Shown: positions 1 to 13,862, numbered from the stretch's first letter. The stretch: DNA of 64,000 nucleotides from Monarcha castaneiventris obscurior (GCA_026261815.1 JAMPIT010000434.1:12521001-12585000), one strand, 5' to 3'. Translations and numbers: made by a program. The notes: a model not told the origin generated them from the sequence alone.

Positions 1-151
1 ATGGTAGATTTCAGTGGCTTTAATAGCACTGGGATGCCAAAGAGACAGGGGATTGGATTCACTGGAGCCAGACCTTACTGGGGCCAGCCAAGGTTCCCTT
101 CTATACAGGAAATAATTTAACAGCGCAGTAATAATATCAATGTATTTAATA

Positions 152-210
152 GAATCATGGAATCATTTTTGTGGGAAAAGGCCGCCAAGATCATTGAGTC
201 CAACCATCTG
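152..210 (-). mobile_element. CR1 LINE 3'-end fragment (short)
   Basis: Inverse of the CR1 tail: aatcatggaatcat, then gatcattgagtccaacca, matching the end of CR1 subfamilies that carry the GGTTGGACTCGATGATC motif. Confidence 0.75.
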
Positions 211-313
211 TAAGTAGGAAAATAATTCCAGGCTTTGCTCACGTGGATATGGCGTTATCCTTGAGGGACACTGGGTAGATTTGTGTGCACACACAGCCGT
301 GCACTGTCACTCC

Positions 314-369
<56 letters not shown>
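314..369. repeat. (TCA)n microsatellite, about 18-19 copies
   Basis: Nearly perfect trinucleotide run. The His-rich and Ser-rich open frames through it are artefacts. Confidence 0.97.
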
Positions 370-371
<2 letters not shown>

Positions 372-1307
372 CCTCAGCTGATCCTCACCCAAACTGCTGG
401 AATGTGCAGCTCCGGGGCATCAGGCACTGCCAGGACAGGGCACAACGAGATGGGGGCGACCATCGTGTGTCCCACCCATGGCAGGGTGAGGAGCATCCCT
501 GCAGCCATGGCGAGAGCTCCGGGGGCCTCTGGAACAACTGGCACAAACTGGGGCAGAATGTGTGGTTTGTCAGTGCCCTGTTATTAATAGTTAATTAGCC
601 TGCTCTGTATTTCAAAGCGTGTGGGCATGGGAGGGAATTGCCAGCGAAGCAAACCACTTAACTTGGAGTCGCGTTTCTGGCGTGGAGCCTCCGAGGAAAC
701 GCTCTCCAGGTTTTCCTGGAGAGCTCATTACAGAGACAATAAAGGCCCAGGATAAATAGGATGCAACTGTTATTAACACGCAGTCCCTAGAAACTGGCCT
801 AAAAAATCCTCGGCACTTGGACAATAAAATTGTGTCCTTGATCCGTGTGGTAGCATGTTCCTCCTGTTGCCATGGCGACGGCATCCTCCGGCGATGCTCC
901 CAGCTGCTCCTCACATTAACGCTCCCTCAGATCCTGGGGCTGGGGTATTTGCATTTGAAACCATCAGCAGTGCCTTCCCCAACTGCCATATTCCATCCAT
1001 TTCACAAAGTAGCCCCATTTATTCCTGCCTCCTTTCCCAGACGTGGTGATTGCTGGGAGCAGAACACCCTTCCCCAAGGCAAACCCATGCTGGCACGTGC
1101 CACCACCCTGCTGGGCATGGAGAGCTGGCTCCAGAGGGAAAATCTACTGGAAATTGCATCTTTTGGCTTTGCTTAAAGACCCGTGTCTGTGGAAATCGCT
1201 GGTGGAGAGGGCTGGGTACCAGACACCACCTCCTCACCTTTTCACCTCTTCCCCTCTTCAGCTCTTTGCACAGAAGCCATGTGTGCCACCCACTGTGCCA
1301 GGGATGG

Positions 1308-1455
1308 TCATGGAATCCTGGAATGGTTTGTGTGGGAAGGGACCTTAAAGCTCATCCAGTTCCACCCCCTGCCATGGGCAGGGACCCCTTCCACTATCCC
1401 AGATTGCTCCAAGCCCCTCCAGCCTGGCCTTGGACACACCCAGGGATGGGGCAGT
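1308..1455 (-). mobile_element. CR1 LINE 3'-end fragment
   Basis: Shows gggaccttaaagctcatc, ccctgccatgggcagggac and ctccagcctggccttggaca, the inverse of the CR1 3' UTR. Confidence 0.92.
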
Positions 1456-2710
1456 GGGTCCAAATGGAAGCTCATCCAGAGTCATGGTGCAGATCAGGAT
1501 ATGGAACCCAGGGCTGAGCTGCAGGGAGGTATCTGACCCCAGGACCTGTGCCATGCCAGGGACCATCCAGTGGTGTCTGGGCTCCTGGACCCCACGCTGC
1601 TGCTCCGGGGCTGTGGGAGCTGGCAGCAGTGTGGGGGCATCCAGGGCCGTGGCTTCCAGAAGCCCATGTTGGAGCAGAGCTCCCGACGGCACCACAAGCT
1701 ACGGGATCCACCACCCCCGGGGCAGTTTATTCTGCTACTTAATCGCTCTTATTTTTAAAAACTGCATCTTGTTTCTAATCCAAGTGCGTCTGCTCCAGCC
1801 CCCGGAGGCTGGGTCTGTGCTGCCTCTCTTCACATGATTGAAGAGCCCTTTAGTAGCTGATACTTTCTCTCGGTGAAGGCATTTAGGGATGATGGTCGTG
1901 TCACCTCTCACTCTGCTCTCTGATGGATGAGAGGCTGAGCTCCTCGCACTTCCTGCCAGGCAGCTGCTTCCAGATCATTCCCATTTCTTTGTGCGACATC
2001 CCCGGGATTTTCACCTCCCTCGCTCCGATGCAGGTATCGGGGCCAGGCTGAGCCTTCCAGCATCCATCCAGGAGGGCTGTGCAGGGCAAACACCTCTGCC
2101 CAGAGCTAACCCTGTGCCCTGGGCTGATCCCCCAGCGTGGGCAGCAGGGGAGGGGGGATTCTGCCCCTCTGCCCTGCTCAGGTGAGACCCCACCTGCAGA
2201 GCTGCTCCAGCCCTGGGGCCAAACGTGAGCAGGACGTGGAGCTGCTGGAGTGAGTCCAGCGAAGGCCATGGAGATGCTCTGAGGGCTGGATGTCTCTGTA
2301 CATCCCATGTGCAGGGCTTTCACTGGGGGTTCCTTCTGGGGAGTGTTTTTCCAGTTACCAGTTTTGACAGCATCTGCCTATGACTCTGCTGCCATTTGCC
2401 ATTAATGCCCATTTGTAGGAATTCCTGACTGTCGGAGTCCTTTGGCGCCTGAGGGAGCTGCCCTGGAGCCTGCCTTGAGCCTTGGAATCAATCCACTTTA
2501 TTACCTGAATGACAGAGCTCAGTGTAAAGCAAAATCTTGTAATATTTTTTCTGTGTTGCAGAACAGAGGGGAGCTCGCAGAACCAGCTCCTTCAGCACAG
2601 CACACCAAAGATTTACTTTCAAAGAAGAAAAAATAATAGATGGGGTAAATTGAATAAATGAGAAGTGAAGAGGGCAAAGGGCAGGAGCATTGTTGCTGTG
2701 GGTGTTTTCA

Positions 2711-2831
2711 CAGCAGAAGGGACCTTAAAGCCCATCTCATTCCATCCCCTTCCATGAGCAGGGACACCTTCTGCTAGACCAGGTGGCTCCAAGCCCTGTC
2801 CAACCTGGCCTTGAACACTTCCCTGGTGCAG
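2711..2831 (-). mobile_element. CR1 LINE 3'-end fragment
   Basis: Shows agggaccttaaagcccatct and ccaacctggccttgaacact in CR1 order, somewhat diverged. Confidence 0.9.
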
Positions 2832-3821
2832 GGAAGGAGATGCCCTGGGTGCTGGGATGCTCCTGCAGTCGGGAAGCTGATTTCAGAGCTGGGAGCAGCA
2901 CTGACAGGCTCTGCTGGATCCAGCTGTGGCCCAGTGGTGCATCCCCATGTGCCTGTGCAGGATTTCGCAGCTCCTTGCTCATCCAATGGTTTTTTGCTCG
3001 GGAAATCAGTGAAGGTGAAAATTTAAATGCAAACACAAAGAGAGGCTTTGGAGTGAACAAACTGGAAACCCAAATCAGTGGAAGAAGGAGAAGAAGCCGT
3101 GACATAAAAGAGATTGTGTGGTCAGAAACAGCTCAGCCAAAAATGAGCTCGTTGTGGTTTTTTGCCCCAGGACAATTAATGGATGGTTAATTCCGCTATT
3201 TTTGAGGGATTTCTGGGCTACTCTGCCCATGTTTCTCCCTCTGAATCTGGTTTTGAGGTTTTGATTTTAGCAAGGGGCTGCCATGGCAGATCTGGGCTGG
3301 TGCCACACCAAAGAGGAGGAGGATGGAGGGAGCAGAGCGGTGCAGACCCATCACAAATGACCACCCTCTGCACACCTCAGGCACCCACCAGAAAGGAGGG
3401 GGCCAGAGATTTTTGGACAAACTCTGCCTGCCACACCCCCTGGCCCTGGGGGCGGTGTGGGGCCACGGGAGGCTGTTTGTGGTCCCCACAGGCAGGGGCA
3501 GGAGCGGGCTGGGATCCTGCCCGGCCCCTGCTGTGACACACAGCAATGTGACACTGGTGTCCGTGATGTCACACTCGTGCTGGAGCACTCGTGGCTTCCT
3601 ACACCGAATCTGGGGCAGCCACGGTGCCCACAGCGCTGCATTTCCATACTGTCATGTGCCCTTCATGGCTTTATTCAGCCCGGGCCCTGTGCCCAGCAGA
3701 GGCTCCAGCTCCACAAGCTCTGACTGTTGTTGGTTGTTCGTGGGCAGGTGCAGCCCCTGGCTGTGGGCAGGACAAGGTCTGACGGTTCAGGGAACAACAA
3801 AATTGAGTCTGACAGTGGCTT

Positions 3822-4114
3822 TGGACAAGGGATGGAGTGACAGGACCAGGGGCAGTGGCTTCAAACTGAACAAGGACAGAGTTAGATGGGATATTCTGGA
3901 GAAATTGTTCCCTGTGAGGTGAGGCCCTGGCACAGGATGTCCAGAGAAGCTGTGGCTGCCCCTGGATCCCTGCACGTGTCCAAGGCCAGGCTGGACAGGG
4001 CTTGGAGCACCCTGGGACAGTGGAAGGTGTCCCTGCCCACGGCAGGGGGTGGGATGGGATGGGCTTTAAGGTCCCTTCCCACTCAACCTGAACCATCCTG
4101 TGATTCTGTGATTC
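3822..4114 (+). mobile_element. CR1 LINE 3'-end fragment (about 290 bp)
   Basis: Contains the full run from ggcagtggcttcaaactga through gtgaggccctggcacagg and tttaaggtcccttccca to the gattctgtgattc terminal repeat. Confidence 0.95.
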
Positions 4115-5295
4115 CAACAGCAGAAGCCTTGGGGTCAAACCCCTCTGGCTGGGACTCCAGCTCCCCAAGCCTCTCCTGTACCATGAGCTGCCTTCCACCT
4201 GATTTTCCCTGCCTTTGGAACATTTTGGAATGGGTGCAGTAAATAATGTCATTAGTAGGTGCTGCATGGGTTGAGTTAATCCTTGCAGGCACCACTGGAG
4301 TCTGAAGGGGCACCATTTCCTCTCAGATGTGTCTCTGTTTCACTCTTGCAGAAGCTGAATAATTCTCTTTGACAGCTTTTTGCTTTTTATAGCAGTAATT
4401 AGTCAAAAAGCATCGGCGTGACGAGCGTTGGGAGCACTGCCCTGGCACTCCTAGTTGGTGCTCCAGGCACACGGCTCAGGGAGGGCACTGCTGCAGATTT
4501 GGGGGTGGTGACAAGGCCAGGGGTGAGCAGGGTGTTGGGCTCTGATGCTAAAATGGGCAAAACCTTGTCCTTTTTTCCTACCTAAATTTGCACTTGTGTT
4601 TTAAGGCACCTGGAGGGATCTGGGACGGCTGCTGGAGCCAGGCTGTTCATCCAGCCTGGAGTGACTACTACACAAAACAACAAAAAGTAAAAAATGGAAG
4701 ACTAGAAACTGTGATTTTACAAGTTCAGTTGAGGTGGAAGGAGGTAGAGGGATCTGGGGGAGAAACCAGGTGTTAAATGTGGTTTTAATCCCAGTTAGTC
4801 CCCAAAATACCAGCAGATCTGGTCACAGGGGTGACGTTGGTGTAACGTTGGCAGGATGGAGTGTTACTTTAACAGAAAGTGTTAAAGGTGTGGGAAGAAT
4901 TTACCAAGGGAAAAGATGGAGGTTTTGTCTCTCTTTGTGTAATTCAAGTTCCCCAGAAGCCACGGGCCTGGTTTATCACACGCTGTTGGTAATGCACGCC
5001 TGTCATTTTGTGGGGCTTTTTGGCTTATTTTATTCAAAAGATAAAATTAGAAGTCAGAGTTATCTGGTGACTTCAAAATAGCTGAGTCTGGGTGGAATTG
5101 GAGTTGTCTGTGGCTCTTTGCAGAAAGCCAGGATGGAATTAGTCAGCTTACTGCAGTCAGTTTAATGCTGTTTATACAGCGTGGAGCTCTGGAAAGGCGC
5201 AGCCATGATAATATTCCCATACAATATTCCCAAAATATGAGGAACAGAACAGGTCCATGGCTGTTCCTACAAACCTGCAGTTGTGACGTGAGCTG

Positions 5296-5434
5296 GAGGG
5301 GTTTAAAACCGCGGGGATGTGGCACTTGGGGACACGGGTTAGTGGTGGCCTTGGCAGTGCTGGGGGAACATTTGGACACGATGGTCTCTGAGGGCCTTTC
5401 AGCATAAAGGATTCTGTGATTCCACGATTCTGTG
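5296..5434 (+). mobile_element. CR1 LINE fragment, second tail subfamily
   Basis: Shows gatgtggcacttggggacac, the gtggccttggcagtgctggg motif and a terminal gattctgtgattccacgatt repeat. Confidence 0.88.
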
Positions 5435-7333
5435 AAGTCCAAGGCAGTGTTTGCAGTGGACAAGGATGGGCCCTTTGTGCCACCCTGAGGTCACAGGAGA
5501 CGATGGAGGTGCACAGCAGAGAAGCCAGGTCTGTGCTGTCCCAGAATTAATGGCGCTGGAAAGTCCAGGCTCCTTATCTCAATATCCCAAAGCCATGGGG
5601 AAATGGCTTTGCCGCTACAATCGGCTCCTTCCAGTGGTGTTAATGGTCCCAGGGGACCCGCCCGGGGCAGGCTCTGCCCCACCCCAGTGAGGTGGGGCCA
5701 GGTGGGATTTATGGGGAGCAGCTGAGGAGCAGGAGCTTTGGGGGCCGTTGTGGTTTTGGCTTTGTGGTCGCTCCCTGTGGCCGCGGCTGTGGCTGCCCCA
5801 GGATGCTGCTGTGGTGAGTCCACGTCTTGCTGTGCTGCTCATCCTGAGCTCAGTGGGGTGGGAGCCTTTCCCTGTCTCTCCAGGACATTGTAGGGTATTT
5901 TTGGCCCCTCCAGCCCTTCCTCCTAGTTTGGGGTGAGGGCTCGTTGCTGGGACCTGCTCTGGGAGGGGTCCTTGGGCTCAGGGTGAGGCTGAGGCTGGGG
6001 CTGGTGCTGAGGCAAAGATTTTGTGGAAGAGCTGAGCTTCCAGGGGCTTAAGTGGGAGGAAAAAGAAGGACTGATGATTTCTGCAGCTGTGGGTGTTTGT
6101 TTGGGGTCTTCATCCTTATCCCCCTTAGCTGAAGTTCAAGCCCTTTGCCTCAATATCATGGATGAGTCTGGAGAAATCCTTGGGGGTGCAGGTGCCAGGT
6201 GAAGCCTTTCTGAGAGATGGCATAAAATGAATGCTTCCTCCCAAGAAACCTGGAGCAGCTTGTTGGAGGAGCAGCCCTGGATAGAAACTGTGAGCTGGGG
6301 ACTGGAGAAAAGGCACCAAGCCAAACCCCCAGACTGGTACTGGAATTTATGGGGAAAAGGTGGGTGCTACCCATGCTGCTGCTTTTCCATCTTGCCCCTC
6401 AGAGGAGCATTTTCCTTCGCTGCAGTTGAAGTCCAGGCAGTGGCCTGGTGGAGGGAAGGTTACACACAGCTCTCACAACCGGTTACTTGCAGGGCTCCCC
6501 CAGCCTCATGTTCAGGTTTCCCCTGCACTCCTGTCCCTCTCTGAGCCCTCTGGTGAGGAGGATGGAAGCCTCTTCCCACCTCAATGATTTGATCAGTCCT
6601 GCAGGCACAGGCAGGGGCCTCCACAGCTGCTGGGCTCCCTGGAGCTGGGGAAGGGTCTCCTGGTGCCCTCGGGCTACTTCAGGTGTGCTTTCCTCTGCTG
6701 CTGTTGAAATCTTTGCTCTAACTCTGACCAGAGGAATAACTTGTACTCCTCTCTGCAGCCTGGGGCCCTGAAGCTGTAGTGAATCCCTTTTAATTGAGAC
6801 AAACTGATACAGTTCAGTTTTGTTGTTTAATTTTATCACAGATGTAAATATCCTACAAGTCCAAAGCTGCTGGTAACTCCTCAGAGAGTGTCAAAACTGG
6901 AATGTGGATTTAAAAACATTTAAGTCCTGATGTTGATGGGGATGTACATGGGAAATTCAGTCTGTAAAGGCAGCTTAAAGCTTTTCCTCCCCTGTCCCTG
7001 AGAAGTCAGCTCAGCCTGTGATGAGCAGGGACACCTCCCCTGGCAGCATCCCCCTCCCTCACCCCCATGGCCTGTGCTCTGTCACCACCCCTCCTGCTGT
7101 TAGTTCCTTGCTCTCGGATGAGGAGCTGGGACATCTCACCTCCTGGAGATGTGCTGCAGAGCCACCTTGGCTTGAATTCCCACCATCTGGAAAGCATCCC
7201 TCTCCTGAGTCCAGGTGGGATTTTTAATTTAGGGGAAGAGTTGCTGTATTTGAGGGAGCAAGGAGATGGATGAACGTTCTTCCCATTCCCAGGCATGTGC
7301 ACTTCGCTTGGCAGAGAGAAAAATCGCAGAACT

Positions 7334-7478
7334 CAGAACGGTTTGGGTTGGAAAGGACCTTAAAGAGCACCCAGTCCCACCCCTGCCATGGCAGGAACAC
7401 CTTCCACTATCCCAGGGTGCTCCAAACCCCAACCAACCTGGCCTGGAACGTTCCAGGGATTGGGCAGCCACAGCTTGG
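7334..7478 (-). mobile_element. CR1 LINE 3'-end fragment
   Basis: Shows ggtttgggttggaaaggacc and ccttccactatcccagggtg, in inverse CR1 orientation. Confidence 0.92.
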
Positions 7479-8869
7479 ATGCTGATTTTTAACTTGCATT
7501 TGATTTACAATTCCAGTTGCTCTGTACCAGTGACCTGGCACCTTCTTGCTCCCTGCTCTGTGCTCTCTGCCAACTGCACAGCACTACTTTGGCTTCTTGT
7601 AGCTTTTTGCTTATAATCTTGGGAATTGGAACTGTTTCCCTAAGGATCCCTGTTAAACCACCCAGCAGTTGCAGCATCCTAATTGCGTTGCAGTCAGCTT
7701 TTAATCCTGTTAGTGCGTGTCGTGTTGCTCTTGTATCTTTCTAATTTTTAATCAAAATGTCATGCGATACCAGGTTAAGTGTCTGCCGGAGTCTAAATCT
7801 ATTAAATTGGCACCGTTGCCTTTATTAACCAATTTTTAAACTCATCAAAAGCTCAAACAGATTTGACAGGGTTCATTTTTCACCAATTTTGGTGCCTGTT
7901 CTCTGCTATCAGCGGACCCTTCATTGGATCAGGGTCAGAGGATGGGATTTGCCCATGCAGACACTCATCCTTCTTATTTATTGGCAGAATCCTGTTTTCC
8001 ATCAGCCTTTTGGAGCCTTTTCCTGTAGAGGTATAATATGAGTTTCTGCATAACCCTGAAGTGCCCAAAGTCCCTGTCCCAAAGAAATTCCAATTCAGGT
8101 GCTTAAACCTGGACTTTGCCAAGAGTTTTGTCTTCTTGAATGCAAATATTTGAATCCTGCCATTGGATGCTGACTGGGAGCTGGGTCCTTGCCCCACAGG
8201 GCAGCGGAAAACTAATTAGGCACTGACTGATTATTTCAGGTTTTGCCACCTTGAAATCCACAACTGAGAGTGAGAATGGGAGGCAGAAAAGTGTTTATTA
8301 TTATTTATTGTGTTGAAGGAGGTGCCAGTGTTTGGTTCTCCTCTCAGATGGAGCAGATACAAGTCAGGCACGGGGCTTTTCGTCAAAAATCTGTGGGAAG
8401 CTGCTTCCCCCCCACCTGGGGGCTTCCAGCCTACCCGAGTCTAATTTATGATAATTATTTTTAATATAGCTTTTATGTGGCGATATATTGTTTGAATTCC
8501 ATAACAATGCAGCAGCAGATATGAAGTGTTTCCAGGCTGGCTCTGGGCTCCCTGAGGCAGCATTTATTAAAATCTCCTTTTGTCCATATTTCATGTTTAT
8601 TGCTGCCATCTTTAATTAAGGGAGGTAAATATTGCCGAGGGGGGCTGAGAGGCCTTTTTAACATGAATAATCGGAAATGCACTCGGAGGCACAAGATGTT
8701 GTGGGAGGGGGAAGGAGCTCCAGGGTGACACTGCTGCCTCTTCTTGCTCTGGGATGGGGCAGCTGGGCAAGGAAAGGGTCTCTGCTCCCAGGGACTGCTG
8801 ATTGTTTAAAATTAACAATGAGAGAGGAGCTGAGCTTAGTTGGAATTGGATTTTTTACGGATTTCCTGC

Positions 8870-9150
8870 AGACTGGTTTGGGTGGGGAGGGACCTTAAAG
8901 CCCATCTCGTCTGGGGCAGGAACACCTTCCACTATCCCAGGCTGCTCCAAGCCCCATCCAGCCTGGCCTTAGACACTTCCAGGGGCAGCCACAGCTTCTC
9001 TGGGCAGCCTGTGCCAGGACCTCCCCACCCTCACAGGAACAATTCCTTCCCAACATTCCATCCATCCCTGCCCTCTGGCAGTGGGAAGCCATTCCCTGTG
9101 TCCTGTCCCTGCATCCCTTGTCTGAAGTCCCTCTCCAGCTTTCTAAGGTC
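8870..9150 (-). mobile_element. CR1 LINE 3'-end fragment (about 280 bp)
   Basis: Runs from gggagggaccttaaagccc through ccacagcttctctgggcagc and tggcagtgggaagccattcc. Confidence 0.95.
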
Positions 9151-10188
9151 TCCCCAGAGCATTCTCTGAATTCAGGTGTTCTCCCACTGGTTCAGCTGCT
9201 CCAGTAGGTGAAAATTCATAATCAACTGCTGGCACAGCTGCTGGTCTGAGCTCTGCAGATCCCAGCCAGGAGAGGGTTTAATTCAGGAAAACATCCTCTG
9301 GGGAGGGCTCAGATGTCTCAGCTGTGAAGACATCCAGGATGGAGTTGTGCTGGGAAGCTTCTGAGATGCTCCTGCTTGCCTGTGCCTAAAGGAGAGGGGT
9401 TTCTTTGGTGTTTTCCCTTTGTTAGGGCTCCTGTTCCACTCACATCCCTCATGCCATGGATGTGGAGCTGCTTGGTCAGAGCTGAGTCACTGCTCACTCA
9501 TTCCTCTCCTTCCTGTCTCCCCCTGCTCTAGAGAAGCTCAGCCCAGCTCTCCTGGGAGTCCTTGTGGTGGCTGAAGCCTGGGGCAGGAGGATTTTTCCTC
9601 TCTGGCAGCTCAGCCATGCTGGAGGTGCTGTCTCACTTTTCCTTGTCCCTCCCTGGCAGAGTAGATGGAGTGGGGAGCACACCTGGTTTGGGCCAGAGGA
9701 GCTGGGCTGGTGCTGGCACAGCAATCCTGGGGCTGGAGAGTCCCATGCAGCCAGCACGGTGCCCTTTGGAGAGAAGCCAGAGGCTCTTTGGACTTGGTGA
9801 CAGCTGGGCTAGAGGAGCAGCTGGCAGCAGGGAGGCTGGAAAAAGGACATTTCTGCAGCACGTGGGGCAGGAGCCCTGTGCTGGGAGCTCCCTTGCAGGG
9901 GGGGAAAGGAATGTTTCTGATGGAACTTCCATGGTGGCAGGGAGCCCAGCAGTGGTGAGGGGCTGTGCTGACCCCGATGGTGCCCGAGCTGTCCTGGCAG
10001 CACTCCTGACTCGCTGAGTGAAGGGAGACTTTTCCTCGGGGACTCATCTTCTGTCAGCCCTGAGATAATCCGATGTGATAGTACAGGCGCAATGACTTCA
10101 TTACTGTAATTATTTTTATTGCCTCTGCAGGCCTCTGTTTTAAAATAAACTCAGGAGCCAGAGCATTCAGTTCCATCCCAGTACCGGG

Positions 10189-10250
10189 GGAAGGGTTGGA
10201 CTCGATGCTCTTGGAGGGCTTTTCCAACATTTATGTTTGTGTGATTCTAC
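10189..10250 (+). mobile_element. CR1 LINE tail remnant
   Basis: Shows gggttggactcgatgctctt and cttttccaacattta followed by gtgtgattctac. Only the final 60 bp or so survive. Confidence 0.8.
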
Positions 10251-13200
10251 AATCTCCATCTCCTTTATTTCACTGTACCTAAAGGCCTGAATGTTCAGTT
10301 ATGCCCAGTGCCAGATTCACCCAGCTTTTCTCCCTCTTTCCCCTCTCCATGTTACTGGGTGGGCCCAGATGTTGCCACACAGGTCACACCAGGGGTTTTA
10401 AACTTGGGCTTTAGGGATGGGAAATGTTCCCTCAGAAGCTGGGACCCATTGGGACAATGGGCAGTACTCACAGATGGGACACTTCAGCCTTGTCACCGAG
10501 TCCTGGTTTCTCTTGGCAAGGTAAAACCTCCTGTCAAGGTCCTGTTTCCAGTCCATCTCCAGCTGCCCATCCTGGTTCTCCACTGCTCATCCACTGTTGA
10601 GCCTGCCCAGACCTTGCTGGGCTCCTACCTCATTCCAAAGGTTTTTCTGCAGGGAATATTCAGTTCACAGACATCTGAAGTGGCTCCTCAGAACATGTGC
10701 CCTGTGGATACAGGGGGAGGGTGCTCTGGGGGGGACAGAGCAGGAGCTCTGTGCTCCCTGTGGAGCTGTGGCTGCCGGGTGTGCAGCGCTCCCTGTTCGG
10801 GTGCCCAGCTCGCATCAGCTCCAGTCACGCGCTCCAGCAGAGCCTCCTTCCCTTAATCTGGGCCGTTCCCTTCGGTTGATCCGGGCTCGGGGGGAGCTTA
10901 CGAGGCCATCTGGGCTCGGAACAAAGACTTTCCCCATCAACACGAGTAATCCTGTGCCAGACTCGTGTAATCAATGTTTGCTCTGAGGCCACACCGGGCT
11001 GGGGCGGGGGCTGTGTTCCCAAAGTGCTCCTGCTGGGAAGGGACAATCCCTGGAACAAGGGGCCGGTGAGGGTCAGTGGTCAGAGCCCTTGTCCTGCTCC
11101 GGGGTCATGAGGGCAGGGGGTGCTGAGTTCCCATGGGAATGGGGGGGGCTCGGGTGGCTGCCCCCTGTCCTGGGGAGATGCAGCAGGGTCAGGAACTGCT
11201 GCTGTCAGTGGAGATCTGTCCCAAAACTCAGGTTGTGAACAAGCTCAGCTGCTTCTGGGCCGCTGGGAGAGCCCTGGGCCGTGTTTCTGTGGATTATTTT
11301 TATCTCTAAATATGAAATTCTCTCTAAGCAGCATTTAAAGCAATGTCACTGCCCTGGCTGGGATGGCTGTCTGGGACACTGACACAGACGTGGAATTCAG
11401 ACAGTTTCTTTTCATGTCTCTGATTTTTAGCATTGCCAGGAGTTGATTTTTAATAGTGATAAAGGAATTTGTACTTGCTGGGGTCTGTTTAATGAGCTGG
11501 CCAAGCTTGGCAGGGCTGGTGGTGCTCTGTCCGTCTGCAATTCCCACATTCTTTCCATGAGCAGAAATACCCCAACTGCTCTGGGTGGGGGGCTGCATTT
11601 TGGACCTCCCTGGAGCACTCCCAGGGATTGCCCTGTCATTCACTGAGGATTTTGGGAGTGGGAATGGTTTGGATTTCAGTTTAAAATGAAAGTGCAGTGG
11701 GAGTTAAAACCCCTCTGTTCGCCCTCGGCTGTGCCCGCTGGCAGCACTTCCCTGGCTGTCCCTTGGCCCCCTGCCTGCAGCAAGGACAGGTTTTGGGGGT
11801 GAGCCACACCGGGCAGGGGCTCGGACTGCTGAGCCCTGGGATGTGCCCAGCCGGATTGGTGGGGCAGAGGGCATCTTTAATTTGAATATAAATTGATGGG
11901 CAGCCGGCTGTGCTGATCAGGGAACAGCTGCTGCTGGAGCCTCCTGCTCTGCAGGCAGGGAATGGGCACGGGAGCCGTGGTCCCCTGCCTCACTCACCAC
12001 CCACACTGTGCAGGGAGGCGTCTGAATGGGCTTCATGGGCCTCCAGAGCACCTGGAACTGGTGGCTTTGTCCTCTGCAGGCCGTGGGCCTTTTTTGCCAC
12101 TGGAGGTTTAGCCAAGAGAGTGTGGCATTGCCCCTGGTTCCTCCTTGGCTTCGGTGTCTGTGGCAGGGGATGGGTTTGGCACGTGGTTATGGGGGATCTG
12201 CTGGGTGCCCCTCCCTTGGGGACACCCCTGGTTCCTCTCTGACACGTCTGTGGAGCCGCAGCCGCCCCTCCAGCAGCTCCTCTCCAGCCGTGGTGCTTTG
12301 TCAAACGTGTTTTCGTGGAGTGGAGCTGAAATCCTTTCTTCTGTCGGGTTTGATATGGAAAGTAAACATGTTAACATCAAGGCAGCTTTCCAGCAGCATC
12401 TGGGATTTCGCTCCTGCTCTGCCGCCCTCGGAAGCCGCGCGGGGTTCGGCGTTGGGGGTGCTGTTCCCGGGGAATGGAATTGCTCAGAGTGATGAAAGCT
12501 CTGCCTGCGGGGTTGGATCACTTACTCACAGAGTATAACGTGGGAAATGGCTTTGCTGATAGAAACCCAGGCTGGGCGTGCGGGGCTGCTCCCCTGCTCC
12601 TCCCATTCACCACCAGGGAGGGGTGCAGGGGGTGCCAAGAGGCTTTTGTTCCCTTACCAGGCTTTTCCATGCCTTCCCCGTGCTGTGAGGGTGCATCACT
12701 GCGGGGGGAAAAGGGGAAGCCCTGAGTGACCTGGGGCTGGACTCGGCCCTGCAGCCCCTGGGGACGAGCCACAGTTCTGGGCTGGGCTGGGGTGGAGCTT
12801 ACACAGCCGTCGGGGCTTGAAACAGCGTCTTCCCACAGAACAGGAGTGTCCTGGTGCCTGGCAGCAGGGGACAGTCCCCAGCCCTCCAGTGTCCCCTGCC
12901 AGGGACTGGGATGCAGCCAAGGCGGGGATGTGCCAGCGCTCAGGACAGAACACAGAAATAAGGTCACTCGTTTCTGTTTGAAAAAAACCAACAAAGCAAG
13001 TAATCCTGCTTCTGGCTTTTCGTGGGTGGCTGGATCCTGCTGGACTGTTTGGGAAATGGATGGAATAATAGTTTTCCTTCTGCTCCTGCAAGACTTTGTC
13101 ATGGAGGATGGCACATCCTTCCTGCAGATGTTACTGCAGATCCTGCCTAAATCCAGAGCTTTGCCTGCCAAACCCCTCGTGTGCTCCCATGTGGTGTGAA

Positions 13201-13796
13201 GGGATGGTCCCCAGCTGGGGGCTGAGCTGGGCTCGGCCATGGCCTTGTGCTGCTCGGGCACTTCTGGCTGAGGAGGGGGCATGGGGGACACCCTGGGCAT
13301 GGCACTGGGGGCAGCATCACCTGCTCTGAGTGAAAGGGCCTGAAGTTCCACGCCGTGTTCCCTACAGAATCCCAGCGCTGTGTCCCGTGGGTGTTTGCAG
13401 GGAGATGTCAGCCCACATCACCATCCCCCGAATCACGGCACCCGGAGAATGCTTTGTGTTCTCTCGGGTTAATCTGAAAAGGTCATGTGTGACACTGGCA
13501 TGTGACTGGAAGGACAGAGGCCTTTTGGGGACTTTTCTTTAAAAATAGAACAGTGGAGCGAGGCCCCATCCCTTTGCAGCCAGAATGGTCCTGCTGGCAC
13601 AGGGGCACTGGTCCGTGGGCTCGCTCCTCCTGGCACCCTGCCATCCCTGTGGGCAGTGCTGTTCATCCCTCGGGGGGCTGGGGGTCCTGGGGCTGCAGGG
13701 AACAAGCAGGATGCAGGTTCAGCAGGATGGCATCTTGCAGACCCCTGTTCCTGCGGTTTGTCCCCACAACAGAGCCAGCAGCCCTCCCTGGGCAGC

Positions 13797-13809
13797 GGGG
13801 GGGGGGGGG
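13797..13809. repeat. Poly-G run (13 G)
   Basis: Homopolymer beside a CR1 tail remnant; a likely place for sequencing or assembly length error. Confidence 0.9.
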
Positions 13810-13821
13810 TGACAGGGGCTC

Positions 13822-13862
13822 TGCAGTCCCTTCCAGCCCGGACCGTTCCAGGATTCTGTGGA
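13822..13862 (+). mobile_element. CR1 LINE tail remnant
   Basis: Shows cagtcccttccagcc, then ccgttccaggattctgtgga, matching the CR1 3' terminus. Confidence 0.7.

Noticed and set aside
281..598. Poly-Ser and poly-His open frames at the left edge
   Set aside because: Produced by the (TCA)n microsatellite; no splice-bounded exon or conserved flank.
10308..10856. 182-codon + strand open frame
   Set aside because: No recognisable similarity or splice context; composition resembles the rest of the intron.
12518..13351. 277-codon - strand open frame
   Set aside because: Low-complexity composition, no recognisable domain, and overlapping open frames on the + strand; consistent with chance in GC-rich intron.
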